From Ferruginibacter albus (GTDB taxonomy: Bacteria; Bacteroidota; Bacteroidia; Chitinophagales; Chitinophagaceae): a stretch of DNA of 64,000 bases. The stretch spans positions 2,754,001 to 2,818,000 of the forward strand of contig NZ_CP083388.1 of NCBI RefSeq assembly GCF_020042285.1, in the 5' to 3' direction. Below, piece by piece: positions 15,208-23,573 of the stretch; within the stretch, counting starts at the first letter, position 1, and each line of letters opens with the position of its first letter. The notes under the pieces are model-generated. The model saw only the letters and a program-made list of their open reading frames with translations, ran no database searches and had not been told where the DNA came from. Made by a program: the position numbers and the translations under genes.

Positions 15208-16827
15208 TTATTGATAATAGAGAAAGTTAAGTTGGCAAAGATCATATTTGCTCTTTAATATAGCTGATTTTAATGACAGTATAAAATCATCTAAGTTACT
15301 GGGCAAATCTTCTTGATTAGAAGATATTTGGCTTATGTTTATTGCAAAAAAAACAAGAGGTCGAATTTTCTCATTGTTTAGTTTTGTTAGAAAATTAAAT
15401 ATTTTATTAGAGATATTGCCTGCATCTATTTTTGCAATTAAAATTGGATTACTATAGGCATTTAAACGTAAACAGTTCAGTCCCAAATACCTTGAAAAAA
15501 AGATATTTCTTTTATGAATTTTAACTTCAATAGCGTATAATTTTAATTGCGTTAATATTATTTCATTCCTATATTCATTTAAACTAAATCCACTAGGCTT
15601 TGAAATAGTATTCAATAAATATTTTATTATATTAATTTTTTCTAGCTCAGAAGATGTCTTTCTTTTTTTATTTTTTTCTTGAAAAGAATAGTAAAGGTTT
15701 TTATTTTTTATAGCCTCAAATTCAAGTGTTGTTGAATTATATTTATACTTTTTAACTTTAAATTTATCCAATTGCTTATTTACTTTTATTAGGGCATATG
15801 TAAATGGAAAACACTTGTCTTCGATTTTATCATTGGTAAATGTTGTTCCATTTGTAATAGTATAAACTTTTTGATACACTATCGAGGGTTCATGTAATTC
15901 TCCGTGAACATGTCCAGATAATATTATGTCACTACACTCGGCTAATTTATTAAAATTATTGTTTTCAGAATTTATGGGATAGATATACTCTGACTCATGC
16001 ATATAATAATAAGGATGATGCATAAATGTAATAACAGGATAAGGAGATTCAATTAAAAAATTTGCTACTTTAGAAACAACATCAGTAATATAAAATAAAT
16101 TATTTCTATCATTTAGACCACTAAAATTGCAGAAAAAGGAGCTATTAACTGATGCAATTCTAATTCCTAATACATCTTTAATGTATGTTGTTTTCAACCC
16201 ATTATAAGGGAACTTTTTATCGATAATATTTATAATTTTTTTTGTTTCTAATTCTTTCTGTTTTTCTAAATAAGTTTTGAAGTATTCATTTTCGAAATCA
16301 GAAAGAAATTTTTTTAATTTCTTTTTATCAGGATCATCAAGGTTAAATTGTGAAACCGTATATAAGGTATTCACAATTTCACTTGATGTAAAAGAATTTT
16401 TATTTTTTAGCTTAGGATTATTTTTCTTTGCAGAATACAGATATTGATAGGCTGAAACTATATTTTCTCTATTTATATCATGGTTTCCTGGCGTAGAGAA
16501 AATTGCATTCTTTAAAGCTGGAAAAGATTTCACCAATTTTTCTATTAAGCTAAAATAGTAGTCGTAAGCTTCCGCTTTCCCTTGATTAACTAAATCTCCT
16601 GCTACTATAACAATGTCAGGCTGCCAATCACTATTAGATTTTGCCAAATTTTCTATACTCGAAACAAGCTTTGCATTAATTTCATCTGCAAGATTAGTTT
16701 TGGTTTTAGGGTCAAATTTTGTTTTGTCAAAATGTAAATCGCTTATTAATAATATATTAACCTCTTTCATTAGCCGTTCAAGATCAAGTGCCGAAAACAA
16801 GTCTTGAAATCTATAAGATTTTTTCAT
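15208..16827 (-). CDS. Calcineurin-like metallophosphoesterase with extra C-terminal domain
   Basis: From ATG 16827 (a TTG 12 bases upstream is the only longer start) the 539-aa protein has all metallophosphoesterase motifs in order: DLH at 30-32, GD at 77-78, GNHD at 114-117, HH at 270-271 and GHVH at 305-308, which bind two metal ions. A roughly 110-residue insert between GNHD and HH and a C-terminal extension (about 345-539, ending DLCQLNFLYYQ) are not part of the usual domain. It heads an operon with the 979-aa protein. Substrate is unknown; nuclease, cyclic nucleotide phosphodiesterase and protein phosphatase activities all occur in this superfamily. The gene start faces the tRNA, so it is the outermost cargo gene. 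Confidence 0.88.
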   Translation of the reverse strand: MKKSYRFQDLFSALDLERLMKEVNILLISDLHFDKTKFDPKTKTNLADEINAKLVSSIENLAKSNSDWQPDIVIVAGDLVNQGKAEAYDYYFSLIEKLVKSFPALKNAIFSTPGNHDINRENIVSAYQYLYSAKKNNPKLKNKNSFTSSEIVNTLYTVSQFNLDDPDKKKLKKFLSDFENEYFKTYLEKQKELETKKIINIIDKKFPYNGLKTTYIKDVLGIRIASVNSSFFCNFSGLNDRNNLFYITDVVSKVANFLIESPYPVITFMHHPYYYMHESEYIYPINSENNNFNKLAECSDIILSGHVHGELHEPSIVYQKVYTITNGTTFTNDKIEDKCFPFTYALIKVNKQLDKFKVKKYKYNSTTLEFEAIKNKNLYYSFQEKNKKRKTSSELEKINIIKYLLNTISKPSGFSLNEYRNEIILTQLKLYAIEVKIHKRNIFFSRYLGLNCLRLNAYSNPILIAKIDAGNISNKIFNFLTKLNNEKIRPLVFFAINISQISSNQEDLPSNLDDFILSLKSAILKSKYDLCQLNFLYYQ

Positions 16828-17048
16828 TAAGGCAGTCAATAATAAGTTAAGAATTATTTTATATTAGCGTAATATATTATTTTTTTCTAAAAAATAATAA
16901 TACTTAAATGAATTGAAAAAATAATATAGACTACTATATAAAAACGTAGGGAAAGACAAGTAGTGGTTAAAGAAAATTATTAGTGATAGTTAATGTTCAA
17001 GAATTGTTTTAAATATTTCTCAAACGCTAGATTGTACGTTAATTTTGT

Positions 17049-17066
17049 ATGCAAATTGTATGCAAA
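17049..17066. repeat. 18-bp direct repeat, right copy (tandem 11-mers)
   Basis: It is identical to 7004-7021. Here it is part of two perfect tandem copies of TTGTATGCAAA (17045-17055 and 17056-17066). It lies 53 bases from the 3' end of the tRNA, just beyond the tRNA terminator, where integrase arm-binding sites or an attachment site would be expected. Confidence 0.75.
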
Positions 17067-17070
17067 CTAT

Positions 17071-17106
17071 AAAAAACAAGAAAGGCTTTCAGTTATTGAA
17101 AGCCTT
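17071..17106 (-). terminator. Intrinsic terminator of tRNA-Val
   Basis: On the minus strand the stem AAGGCTTTCA/TGAAAGCCTT (17082-17106, 10 bp, 5-base loop) is followed by a T-rich tail ending at 17071. It begins 13 bases after the tRNA 3' end. Confidence 0.85.
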
Positions 17107-17118
17107 ATCTATATTGAG

Positions 17119-17193
17119 TGGGAGTTGACGGGGTCGAACCGCCGACCCTCTGCTTGTAAGGCAGATGCTCTAAACCAACTGAGCTAAACTCCC
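17119..17193 (-). tRNA. tRNA-Val (anticodon UAC)
   Basis: The minus strand folds as a complete cloverleaf: acceptor GGGAGTT/AACTCCC, D arm with AGCTCAGTTGGT, anticodon stem TCTGC/GCAGA around the 7-base loop CTTACAA (anticodon TAC), T arm with GGTTCGAACCC, and discriminator A. CCA is not encoded (CTC follows), as is usual in this phylum. A consensus promoter (17212-17242) and terminator (17071-17106) flank it. Its 3' end points into the accessory island. Confidence 0.97.
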
Positions 17194-17211
17194 TTTTTTA
17201 TAAACGGAGTG

Positions 17212-17242
17212 CAAAGATAAGCGGATAATTATTTCTCCCAAA
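17212..17242 (-). promoter_or_regulatory. Consensus Bacteroidetes promoter of tRNA-Val
   Basis: On the minus strand TTTG (17239-17242) is followed by exactly 19 bases and TATCTTTG (17212-17219), a full match to the Bacteroidetes primary-sigma consensus TTTG-N19-TANNTTTG. The -7 element is 19 bases from the first tRNA base. Confidence 0.9.
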
Positions 17243-17264
17243 TTTTTTTAGTATCATTTATCAA

Positions 17265-17294
17265 ATAAAAAACCTGCCGGTCAAGCGGCAGGTT
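17265..17294 (-). terminator. Intrinsic terminator of the LamG gene
   Basis: The stem AACCTGCCG/CGGCAGGTT with a 6-base loop is followed on the minus strand by a T run. It lies 20 bases after the stop at 17314. Confidence 0.88.
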
Positions 17295-17313
17295 CACTTA
17301 TAAAGTAAATGTG

Positions 17314-20001
17314 TTATTGTTTAATGATCTTTTTAGCTATACCGTTGCTGAAGGATATAAAATATACACCCTGCGGATACCTGCTTAGGTCGATCGTTTG
17401 CCTGGTATTCGTCAACGTGATCACCGACAAGGTTTTTCCGGTAGCGGAAGTTAAACGCATTGATGTATTCAACAGTTTATTATTTGTTACCTGTATCGTC
17501 AACGCTGTTTTAACAGGATTAGGATAAATAGTAACAGCAGCTCCTTTTAAAGTATACGTTAATACTACGGTATTGCTGTAGCTAAAGTTACCATCCTTGT
17601 CTACCTGTTTCAGTCGATATAAGTTGGTACCCTGCAAAGGCGTTTCATCAACAAAATCATATACAGACGAAACATCAGCGGCATTTACAAAGCCTATCTT
17701 TTGCCAGGTCTTACCATTATCGGCAGAGCGCCAAACTTCGTACCCGCTGTTATTGATCTCTGCACTTGTTTTCCATGTTAATTGAGCAACATCGTTATTC
17801 AGCTTACCGGTAAAAGATTGCCAGGTAACAGGCAATACTGCCGTGCTGCTTACTGCAAAGCTGAACGAAGCTGCATCTGCATCATCGCTATAAACGGTTA
17901 CACGGGCTGTTTTGTATAAATTATCGGTAGAATGGAACTGAATGGTAAGCGACATGGAATTGCCCGGAGCTATTGTGGTAAGCAACGGACCGGAGCTTAC
18001 ACTAAAATTGCTGCTGTCGGTTCCTGAAACATGCACCGAATCAATGAACAAAGGCGATGCTCCTGTATTTTTAATAGTAAAGGTTTTAGAAAGCGTACCA
18101 CCGTTCGCTACACCAAAATCGGTATTGTCTACCACGCTGGTAGTAGTGTCACCGGCTGCTATACAAATTGCATTCCCTGTTATATTGATATTAGGATAGC
18201 CTCTTACACTTTGTACAATAACAGGTGTATCGGCGATCCAGTTGGAAACGGTATTGTTCAGATCAAAATTATGCAGCTTACCGCCGTAACCGGTACAGCC
18301 TTTATGGCTTACATCGTATAATGTATCAATGCCTGTATTAACGCCGCCGGCTACCCCATTTTTAAAATCATAGTATGCCTGCAGGAAGGGCTCGTCGCCG
18401 GTAAGGGAGGAATCTTTATACGCCAATATTTCAGCCGGTGTTCTAACGGTATTCCATATGCGCACTTCGTCTATCACGCCGCCAAAATAATTGCTGCCGC
18501 TGAAACGTCCTATTTCAAGTGCTGTTTCCTGCTGGGGAGGATTGTTGCCAACAGAATCTCCTATCAAAACCCCGTTCTTATATAATCTCAATTCCTGCGT
18601 AACAGAATCGTAAGTTACTGCAACATGATACCAGGTATCTGCGTTTAATGGAGTTACATCTGTCAGCTGGTTGAAATTAGGGAAATGACCGGTAGCCAAT
18701 TTGCCATTATTAATAAAGAGCGCCGTATTGGTGCCGGAAAGAATATTCGGAAATCCGCCGATAACCGTATTAAAGTTTGGTTTGATCCAGGCTTCTTTGG
18801 TATAGGAACCTGTGATGGGAGCAGTAAGCGCCACATAATCATCTACACCATCCATCGCCAATGATTTACCCGGACCGGCATAATTTCCTGTAACGGCATA
18901 GGTGAACGTACCTTCATCTCCATCATCATTTGTAATAATTACCTGTGCATTTTTTACTCCTAAATTTCCGGTAGGAGCAAACTGTACTTGTAAGACTGCC
19001 GATGAACCGGCAGCGACGCTGGTAACAGGCGAACCGACAACAGAAAAACTGGAAGGATCTGTACCGCCTATTGTTATACTGCTGATAGTAAGATCAGCAC
19101 CACCTGTGTTTGAAATGATATAGTTCACTGTTATGGGTGTAGCTACGTACACACCAAAATTGGTAGAATCAGTAGTGGAAGGTGTATTGTCCCCTGTATT
19201 GATGCAGGAGGAGTTACCGGATACACTTATATTCGGATAGATGTTGGCTGCGGCACCGGCTAATACAACACCTGATGAAACAAAGTTGGATATACTACCG
19301 TTCAATGCAAACCCATTAAAAGTACCATTGTAAGGAGAACATTTATCAGCGCTATCAGGCAAAGACGTGATAGCGGTATTATCTGCGCCACCTACGCCCT
19401 GGTTAAAATTGTAATAAGCCATCAAGCCGGGTTCATCGCCGGTCAAAGAAGAATCCTGGTAATCGTTGATCTGCGTAGCAGTTCTAACAGTATTCCATAT
19501 ACGCACTTCATCCATTTGTCCGGCCCAGAAAAAACCTGCCTGGAAAGCACCTATGTAATTGGCTGCATCCGTGTACCCCTGAAGGGTTCCGCTTCCTACT
19601 TCTACTCCGTTCTTATATAATTTTATATCGCCGGTTGCGGCGTTGTAGGTAACTGCTACGTGATACCAAACGCCGGGATCCAAAGGCGTATTGGTTCCAT
19701 CTGCAACTTGTGCATACGATGGAGAGATATGCGCCACCGTTAGTATTCCGTTTACCACGTCAAAGGCCTCATCCGTTCCTGAAATAATATTGCCGGTTGC
19801 GAGGGAATTATCTGCTTTTATCCATGCTTCTTTGGTATAAGAGCCTGATAAAGTGAAGGGCAGTGTTACGTAATCGCCGGAGCCGTTAAAGTATAGCGCA
19901 TTACCCGACTGTGAAAAGACTGAAGAATGGGATAGTAAAAGAACAAAAACATATGCAATAAGACGATATGTTTTACGAGTGTTTCGTAGATCTTTTTTCA
20001 T
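17314..20001 (-). CDS. LamG-domain T9SS type A cargo protein
   Basis: I chose ATG 20001 because the signal peptide (KKDLRNTRKTYRLIAYVFVLLL, cleavage after VFS) begins there; an in-frame ATG at 20073 would put 24 unrelated residues before it. The 895-aa product has two concanavalin-like LamG modules (about 20-190 and 375-555, each with EVRIWNTVRT and SSLTGDEP landmarks), each followed by an ASPM/SPD-2/Hydin-type choice-of-anchor D domain (VNYIISNTGGADLTISSITI; FTIKNTGASPLFID). A fibronectin-like segment (about 730-810) and a T9SS type A sorting domain (YPNPVKTALTIQV, end KKIIKQ) follow. It is predicted to be exported and surface-attached or released, likely binding glycans. A strong terminator follows. 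Confidence 0.9.
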   Translation of the reverse strand: MKKDLRNTRKTYRLIAYVFVLLLSHSSVFSQSGNALYFNGSGDYVTLPFTLSGSYTKEAWIKADNSLATGNIISGTDEAFDVVNGILTVAHISPSYAQVADGTNTPLDPGVWYHVAVTYNAATGDIKLYKNGVEVGSGTLQGYTDAANYIGAFQAGFFWAGQMDEVRIWNTVRTATQINDYQDSSLTGDEPGLMAYYNFNQGVGGADNTAITSLPDSADKCSPYNGTFNGFALNGSISNFVSSGVVLAGAAANIYPNISVSGNSSCINTGDNTPSTTDSTNFGVYVATPITVNYIISNTGGADLTISSITIGGTDPSSFSVVGSPVTSVAAGSSAVLQVQFAPTGNLGVKNAQVIITNDDGDEGTFTYAVTGNYAGPGKSLAMDGVDDYVALTAPITGSYTKEAWIKPNFNTVIGGFPNILSGTNTALFINNGKLATGHFPNFNQLTDVTPLNADTWYHVAVTYDSVTQELRLYKNGVLIGDSVGNNPPQQETALEIGRFSGSNYFGGVIDEVRIWNTVRTPAEILAYKDSSLTGDEPFLQAYYDFKNGVAGGVNTGIDTLYDVSHKGCTGYGGKLHNFDLNNTVSNWIADTPVIVQSVRGYPNINITGNAICIAAGDTTTSVVDNTDFGVANGGTLSKTFTIKNTGASPLFIDSVHVSGTDSSNFSVSSGPLLTTIAPGNSMSLTIQFHSTDNLYKTARVTVYSDDADAASFSFAVSSTAVLPVTWQSFTGKLNNDVAQLTWKTSAEINNSGYEVWRSADNGKTWQKIGFVNAADVSSVYDFVDETPLQGTNLYRLKQVDKDGNFSYSNTVVLTYTLKGAAVTIYPNPVKTALTIQVTNNKLLNTSMRLTSATGKTLSVITLTNTRQTIDLSRYPQGVYFISFSNGIAKKIIKQ

Positions 20002-20280
20002 GTGAACTTGTTTTATGGTGGCAAATACTTTAATGCTACAGGCTAATATCAGGCCAGTATGCAATAAAGGCATAGAAAACAGAATAATGTATTTGTTACA
20101 CGGAATCTTGGAAAAAAAATCTAATGGGAAGCATTATAAAGATACTATTACATTTACTTTTTGCATAAATATTGTTTTTTTAGTATAATAAATTGTGGAA
20201 AATTTTCCCCGCTAATTTCTACAGATTTTAAAAGATACCTTATTAATAATCTTCGGCATATATATAATATTTTTATTTGA

Positions 20281-20961
20281 ATGCCGTTATCTTCGTACTA
20301 CAAACGCATGCAGACAGACTTAACCAATAAAGCAATCATCGATTTTTTAAAGCGCAGGTATAAGCCAACCAATTTTATTGATGCGCTTAAGATAAAATAC
20401 CGTTCGCTTATATGCCCTTTTATCAGCTTGATACAAATGGTAAAACCGGGCGAAAAAGTGGGTGATGTAGGATGCGGATCAGGACAGTTTTTATTGCTGC
20501 TGTCAAACTTCGCCTCCCCCTCCTATTTATTCGGCATTGAAATAACCCAACGCTTAATTGACAACGCCAATAATCTTTTTTCAGAACTTCCTGCCGGATC
20601 GTATGGCTTTAAAACGTATGATGGCATTAGTTTTCCTGAAGAATTAAAAGAGATGGACGTTATTTTCCTGATAGATGTGCTGCACCATGTACCTAAACAG
20701 AACAGGGAACTTTTTATAGCGAACCTTGCAAAAAGCTTAAAACCTGGGGCAAGACTGGTACTGAAAGATATCGATGCATCCAGCCCGTTTGTATATTGTA
20801 ATAAGCTTCACGACCTTATTTTTGCCGGAGAGATCGGAAACGAAATAAGCTTTAATAAAGCAAAAACATTGCTGCAGGATAATGGATTGGAAATAATTGA
20901 ACAAAACAAACGCTTAATGTATGTCTACCCCCACTATACCATCGTTGCAAAAAAGAAATAA
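20281..20961 (+). CDS. Class I SAM-dependent methyltransferase
   Basis: The 226-aa protein carries the SAM-binding motif I VGDVGCGSGQF (60-70), acidic motif II LFGIEIT and motif IV VIFLIDVLHHVPKQ followed by LVLKDID, as in class I Rossmann methyltransferases. The substrate is not determinable. It heads a four-gene plus-strand operon with a membrane protein, a UbiA-like enzyme and a HAD phosphatase; its last 41 bases overlap the next gene, so the two are coupled. Context suggests lipid or polyprenyl-sugar modification. Confidence 0.85.
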   Translation: MPLSSYYKRMQTDLTNKAIIDFLKRRYKPTNFIDALKIKYRSLICPFISLIQMVKPGEKVGDVGCGSGQFLLLLSNFASPSYLFGIEITQRLIDNANNLFSELPAGSYGFKTYDGISFPEELKEMDVIFLIDVLHHVPKQNRELFIANLAKSLKPGARLVLKDIDASSPFVYCNKLHDLIFAGEIGNEISFNKAKTLLQDNGLEIIEQNKRLMYVYPHYTIVAKKK

Positions 20962-22072
20962 ACTTAAAACCTTTTTATTCTGCGTGGGATTTGCATTGCT
21001 GTCAATGTATCCCATCTACCATAATTTTTATTACAGCAACGGGTTATTAACCTATGAACGGCACCGTGCAGTAATTGAAAAACGTTCTGAATTTTATAAC
21101 CCCTGGCAATACCGGGTGTTATGCCCTTATACCATAGAAGGAATGTTATGGGTGTACAATCATACTGTTGATAAAGTATACCCGGTAGAACAAAAGATAC
21201 ATTTCAATATTCAGAGCACATCGGGCACCAACGAAGAGACCGAAGAATTTATAAAGCTGATGCAAACACCGGGAGCCATCAAGTACATGATCCTTTTTAT
21301 ATTATTCCGGTTTATTGAACACGTATTTATCTTTTACCTTACCTGGCGGTTATGGAACTATTTTATTAAAAATAAATGGCTGCTATTTTTTGCATTGAAT
21401 TTTTTGGCTATTTCTTTGGGGAATGCAGGAGCCGCTGCAGACCTGACCTTCAACACTTATCTCGATATCATTTTCTATTTGATCGCTGCCAATATGATCG
21501 TATATGGTGCTAATTCATTGTGGTTATTTGTGATCATTCCTTTTGCAGCATTCAACAGGGAAACCTCCATGATGATCCCGGCGTTATATTTTATTTCTCA
21601 AACAGATTTTACTCAATTCAGCTTTAAAAAATTAAATATCAACAAAATTGGTTGGCCAAAGAAAAGCTTGTGGTTACAAACCGCTGCATTGTATGTGATC
21701 TTCTTCAGCATATTCTTTTATTTAAGATGGTATTTTGGCTATCGTCCGCAACAGGTATGGAAAGTGCCTTCGGGATTGCCTATGCTGAAATTAAATTTAT
21801 TCAGCGCTGTGGGTGTTAAAGCCTATTTTGAGCTGATCGGAACATTCGGCATTATCCCTATCATTTTATATAAGTTCAAAAGCTTTCCTCACCTGTTAAA
21901 AAAATGGTTCCTGTTTTTAGTACCGGTATGGTTTCTTATACATTATGTATCGGTAGTGGCGTATCAGCCAAGATTATTTATGGTACCGTTGATCTTGATT
22001 TTTATGCCGATGCTGTTGTGGCTGATCGATAAAGAAGGTAAGAGGGATGCCCAGCTTACGCATGATTCATAA
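20921..22072 (+). CDS. Polytopic membrane protein of unknown function
   Basis: The 383-aa protein has about eight to ten hydrophobic spans, the first at residues 16-34 (LKTFLFCVGFALLSMYPIY). After the first span a luminal-looking loop (about 35-105) contains FYNPWQYRVLCPYTIEG, which resembles acceptor loops of GT-C-type glycosyltransferases, but no catalytic DD or DE pair is evident. The start overlaps the methyltransferase gene by 41 bases in another frame; a TTG at 20945 is an alternative. It precedes the UbiA-like gene by 9 bases, so a role in polyprenyl-linked sugar use is likely (inference). Confidence 0.75.
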   Translation: MSTPTIPSLQKRNKLKTFLFCVGFALLSMYPIYHNFYYSNGLLTYERHRAVIEKRSEFYNPWQYRVLCPYTIEGMLWVYNHTVDKVYPVEQKIHFNIQSTSGTNEETEEFIKLMQTPGAIKYMILFILFRFIEHVFIFYLTWRLWNYFIKNKWLLFFALNFLAISLGNAGAAADLTFNTYLDIIFYLIAANMIVYGANSLWLFVIIPFAAFNRETSMMIPALYFISQTDFTQFSFKKLNINKIGWPKKSLWLQTAALYVIFFSIFFYLRWYFGYRPQQVWKVPSGLPMLKLNLFSAVGVKAYFELIGTFGIIPIILYKFKSFPHLLKKWFLFLVPVWFLIHYVSVVAYQPRLFMVPLILIFMPMLLWLIDKEGKRDAQLTHDS

Positions 22073-22081
22073 CTTTAAGCA

Positions 22082-22966
22082 ATGAAAGCATATATACAAT
22101 TAATACGACCAAAGGACTGGGCAAAAAATATGTTTTTGTTTGTGCCTGCTTTTTTTGCCGAAAAGATCTTCGACAAAAATTTATTATTGCATATCTGCGC
22201 AGGCTTTGTATGTTTTAGTCTTATTGCCAGCAGCGTTTATATTATTAATGATTACAGGGATATAGAAGATGATAGAAAACATCCTGTAAAAAACAAACGA
22301 CCTTTGGCTTCGGGCGTTGTATCTAAAACAGCTGCATTAATTATCCTTGCCCTATTATTAATAGCCGGCTTTACAGGTGCGTGGATGATCCGTGATAAAT
22401 TTTTATTTGTATTGGCTATTTATTTTGTACTGAATCTTGGGTATTCATTTGGCTTAAAGAATATTCCTATCCTGGATATCATCATTATTGCTATTGGATT
22501 TGTATTGCGTGTTAAAGCAGGCGCTGTAATTCCACGTATTGAACTGAGTGAATGGTTAACGATCATGGTTTTCCTTTTATCCTTGTTTATGGCAATTGCT
22601 AAGCGCAGGGACGATGTATTGATAAAATTAGAATCGGGCAACGATATGCGTAAAGCTGTTAAGGGATATAATTTGGATTTTATTAATGTGGCCTTATCAT
22701 TGATCTGTGCTATTATAATTGTCTCCTATTTAATGTACACGATGTCGCCTGCAGTTACCGCACGGCTTAGCTATAGAGTATATTATACGTGCCTGTTTGT
22801 ATTAGCAGGTGTTTTTCGTTACCTGCAATTGATCTTTGTACAACAGGATTCTCAATCACCCACAAAGATCTTATATAAGGATCGTTTCATCCAGGCAACC
22901 ATAGCGCTTTGGATTATTAGCTTTTATATCATACTTTACATAAAGGATATCCATATTTTTAAATAA
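22082..22966 (+). CDS. UbiA-family decaprenyl-phosphate phosphoribosyltransferase-like enzyme
   Basis: The 294-aa protein has about eight membrane spans and the UbiA motif NDYRDIEDDRKHP (56-68), with Asn-Asp and following Asp residues for Mg-diphosphate binding, plus a second site in the LRVKAGAV and MAIAKRRDD region. The start LIRPKDWAKNMFLFVPAFFAEK and the end SPTKILYKDRFIQ are typical of the branch that transfers phosphoribose from PRPP to decaprenyl phosphate (Rv3806c-like in mycobacteria) rather than of quinone enzymes. The next gene, a HAD phosphatase 6 bases on, could remove the 5-phosphate from the product. This assignment is by family resemblance. Confidence 0.85.
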   Translation: MKAYIQLIRPKDWAKNMFLFVPAFFAEKIFDKNLLLHICAGFVCFSLIASSVYIINDYRDIEDDRKHPVKNKRPLASGVVSKTAALIILALLLIAGFTGAWMIRDKFLFVLAIYFVLNLGYSFGLKNIPILDIIIIAIGFVLRVKAGAVIPRIELSEWLTIMVFLLSLFMAIAKRRDDVLIKLESGNDMRKAVKGYNLDFINVALSLICAIIIVSYLMYTMSPAVTARLSYRVYYTCLFVLAGVFRYLQLIFVQQDSQSPTKILYKDRFIQATIALWIISFYIILYIKDIHIFK

Positions 22967-22972
22967 AGCTAC

Positions 22973-23569
22973 TTGCAAAAAACTATTGCCTTTTTTGATT
23001 TTGATGGAACCATTACCACCAGCGACACCATGTTGGAACTGATCCAATATTGTAAAGGAAGTGCAGCTTATCTATCAGGAATGATATTGTTATCACCTAC
23101 ATTGATCTTAATGAAAGCGGGAATAATTTCTAAAGCTGCCGCTAAAGAAAAAATGTTATCTCATTTTTTCGGCAACATGCCGCTGAATGATTTTAATGAA
23201 ATGTGTCATCGTTTTATTGATAACAGGCTTCCTTCTTTAATTCGTCCTAAAGCAATAGAAAAGATAAAAGAACATCTTGCCAATAACGATAAAGTTGTAG
23301 TAGTTTCTGCATCAGCAGAAAACTGGATCGGCAAATGGTGCACCACAAACGGATTATCCTGCCTGGCAACTAAATTATCTGTTTCCAATAATGTAATAAC
23401 AGGCAAATTGGCTGGTGCCAATTGCAATGGGGAAGAAAAAGTAAACCGCATTAAAGCTGCTTATACGCTTTCGGATTATTCAACTATTTATTGTTATGGA
23501 GATACTAACGGTGACAAACCTATGTTGGCACTTGCTACTTCTTTTATTTACAAGCCGTTCAGGAATTAG
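22973..23569 (+). CDS. HAD-superfamily phosphatase (subfamily IB-like)
   Basis: The 198-aa protein starts with TTG at 22973, six bases after the UbiA-gene stop; no ATG precedes the catalytic motif FFDFDGT (D9 nucleophile, D11). Motif II is VVVSAS, and motif IV is YGDTNGDKPML, giving the full HAD set with a helical C1 cap (about 20-90). HAD-IB enzymes include phosphoserine phosphatase and related small-molecule phosphatases. Coupling to the UbiA-like enzyme suggests the substrate is its phosphorylated polyprenyl-sugar product (inference). The convergent transglutaminase gene ends 4 bases away. Confidence 0.87.
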   Translation: MQKTIAFFDFDGTITTSDTMLELIQYCKGSAAYLSGMILLSPTLILMKAGIISKAAAKEKMLSHFFGNMPLNDFNEMCHRFIDNRLPSLIRPKAIEKIKEHLANNDKVVVVSASAENWIGKWCTTNGLSCLATKLSVSNNVITGKLAGANCNGEEKVNRIKAAYTLSDYSTIYCYGDTNGDKPMLALATSFIYKPFRN

Positions 23570-23573
23570 TAAA

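Larger units (their letters stand above)
1..17118. mobile_element. Integrative genomic island (right end; left end outside window)
   Basis: The block between the left edge and the tRNA-Val gene is visibly richer in A+T than the DNA to its right and has a different gene content: P4-type primase/helicase, DUF6371-like protein, excisionase-type HTH protein, XRE regulators, ImmA/IrrE protease, a ubiquitin-like conjugation operon and a metallophosphoesterase module. The 3' end of the tRNA faces this block, as for elements that integrate into tRNA 3' ends. No integrase and no second copy of the tRNA 3' end were found in the window, so the far end and the recombinase presumably lie to the left. The island boundary at the tRNA is inferred, not proven. 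The 18-bp repeats at 7004 and 17049 could instead mark a nested 10-kb element. Confidence 0.65.

Noticed and set aside
16993..17187. 64-codon plus-strand ORF ending in a sequence like TGSNRRPSACKADALNQLS
   Set aside because: It is the reverse strand of tRNA-Val and its terminator; this peptide is a well-known false translation of tRNA genes.
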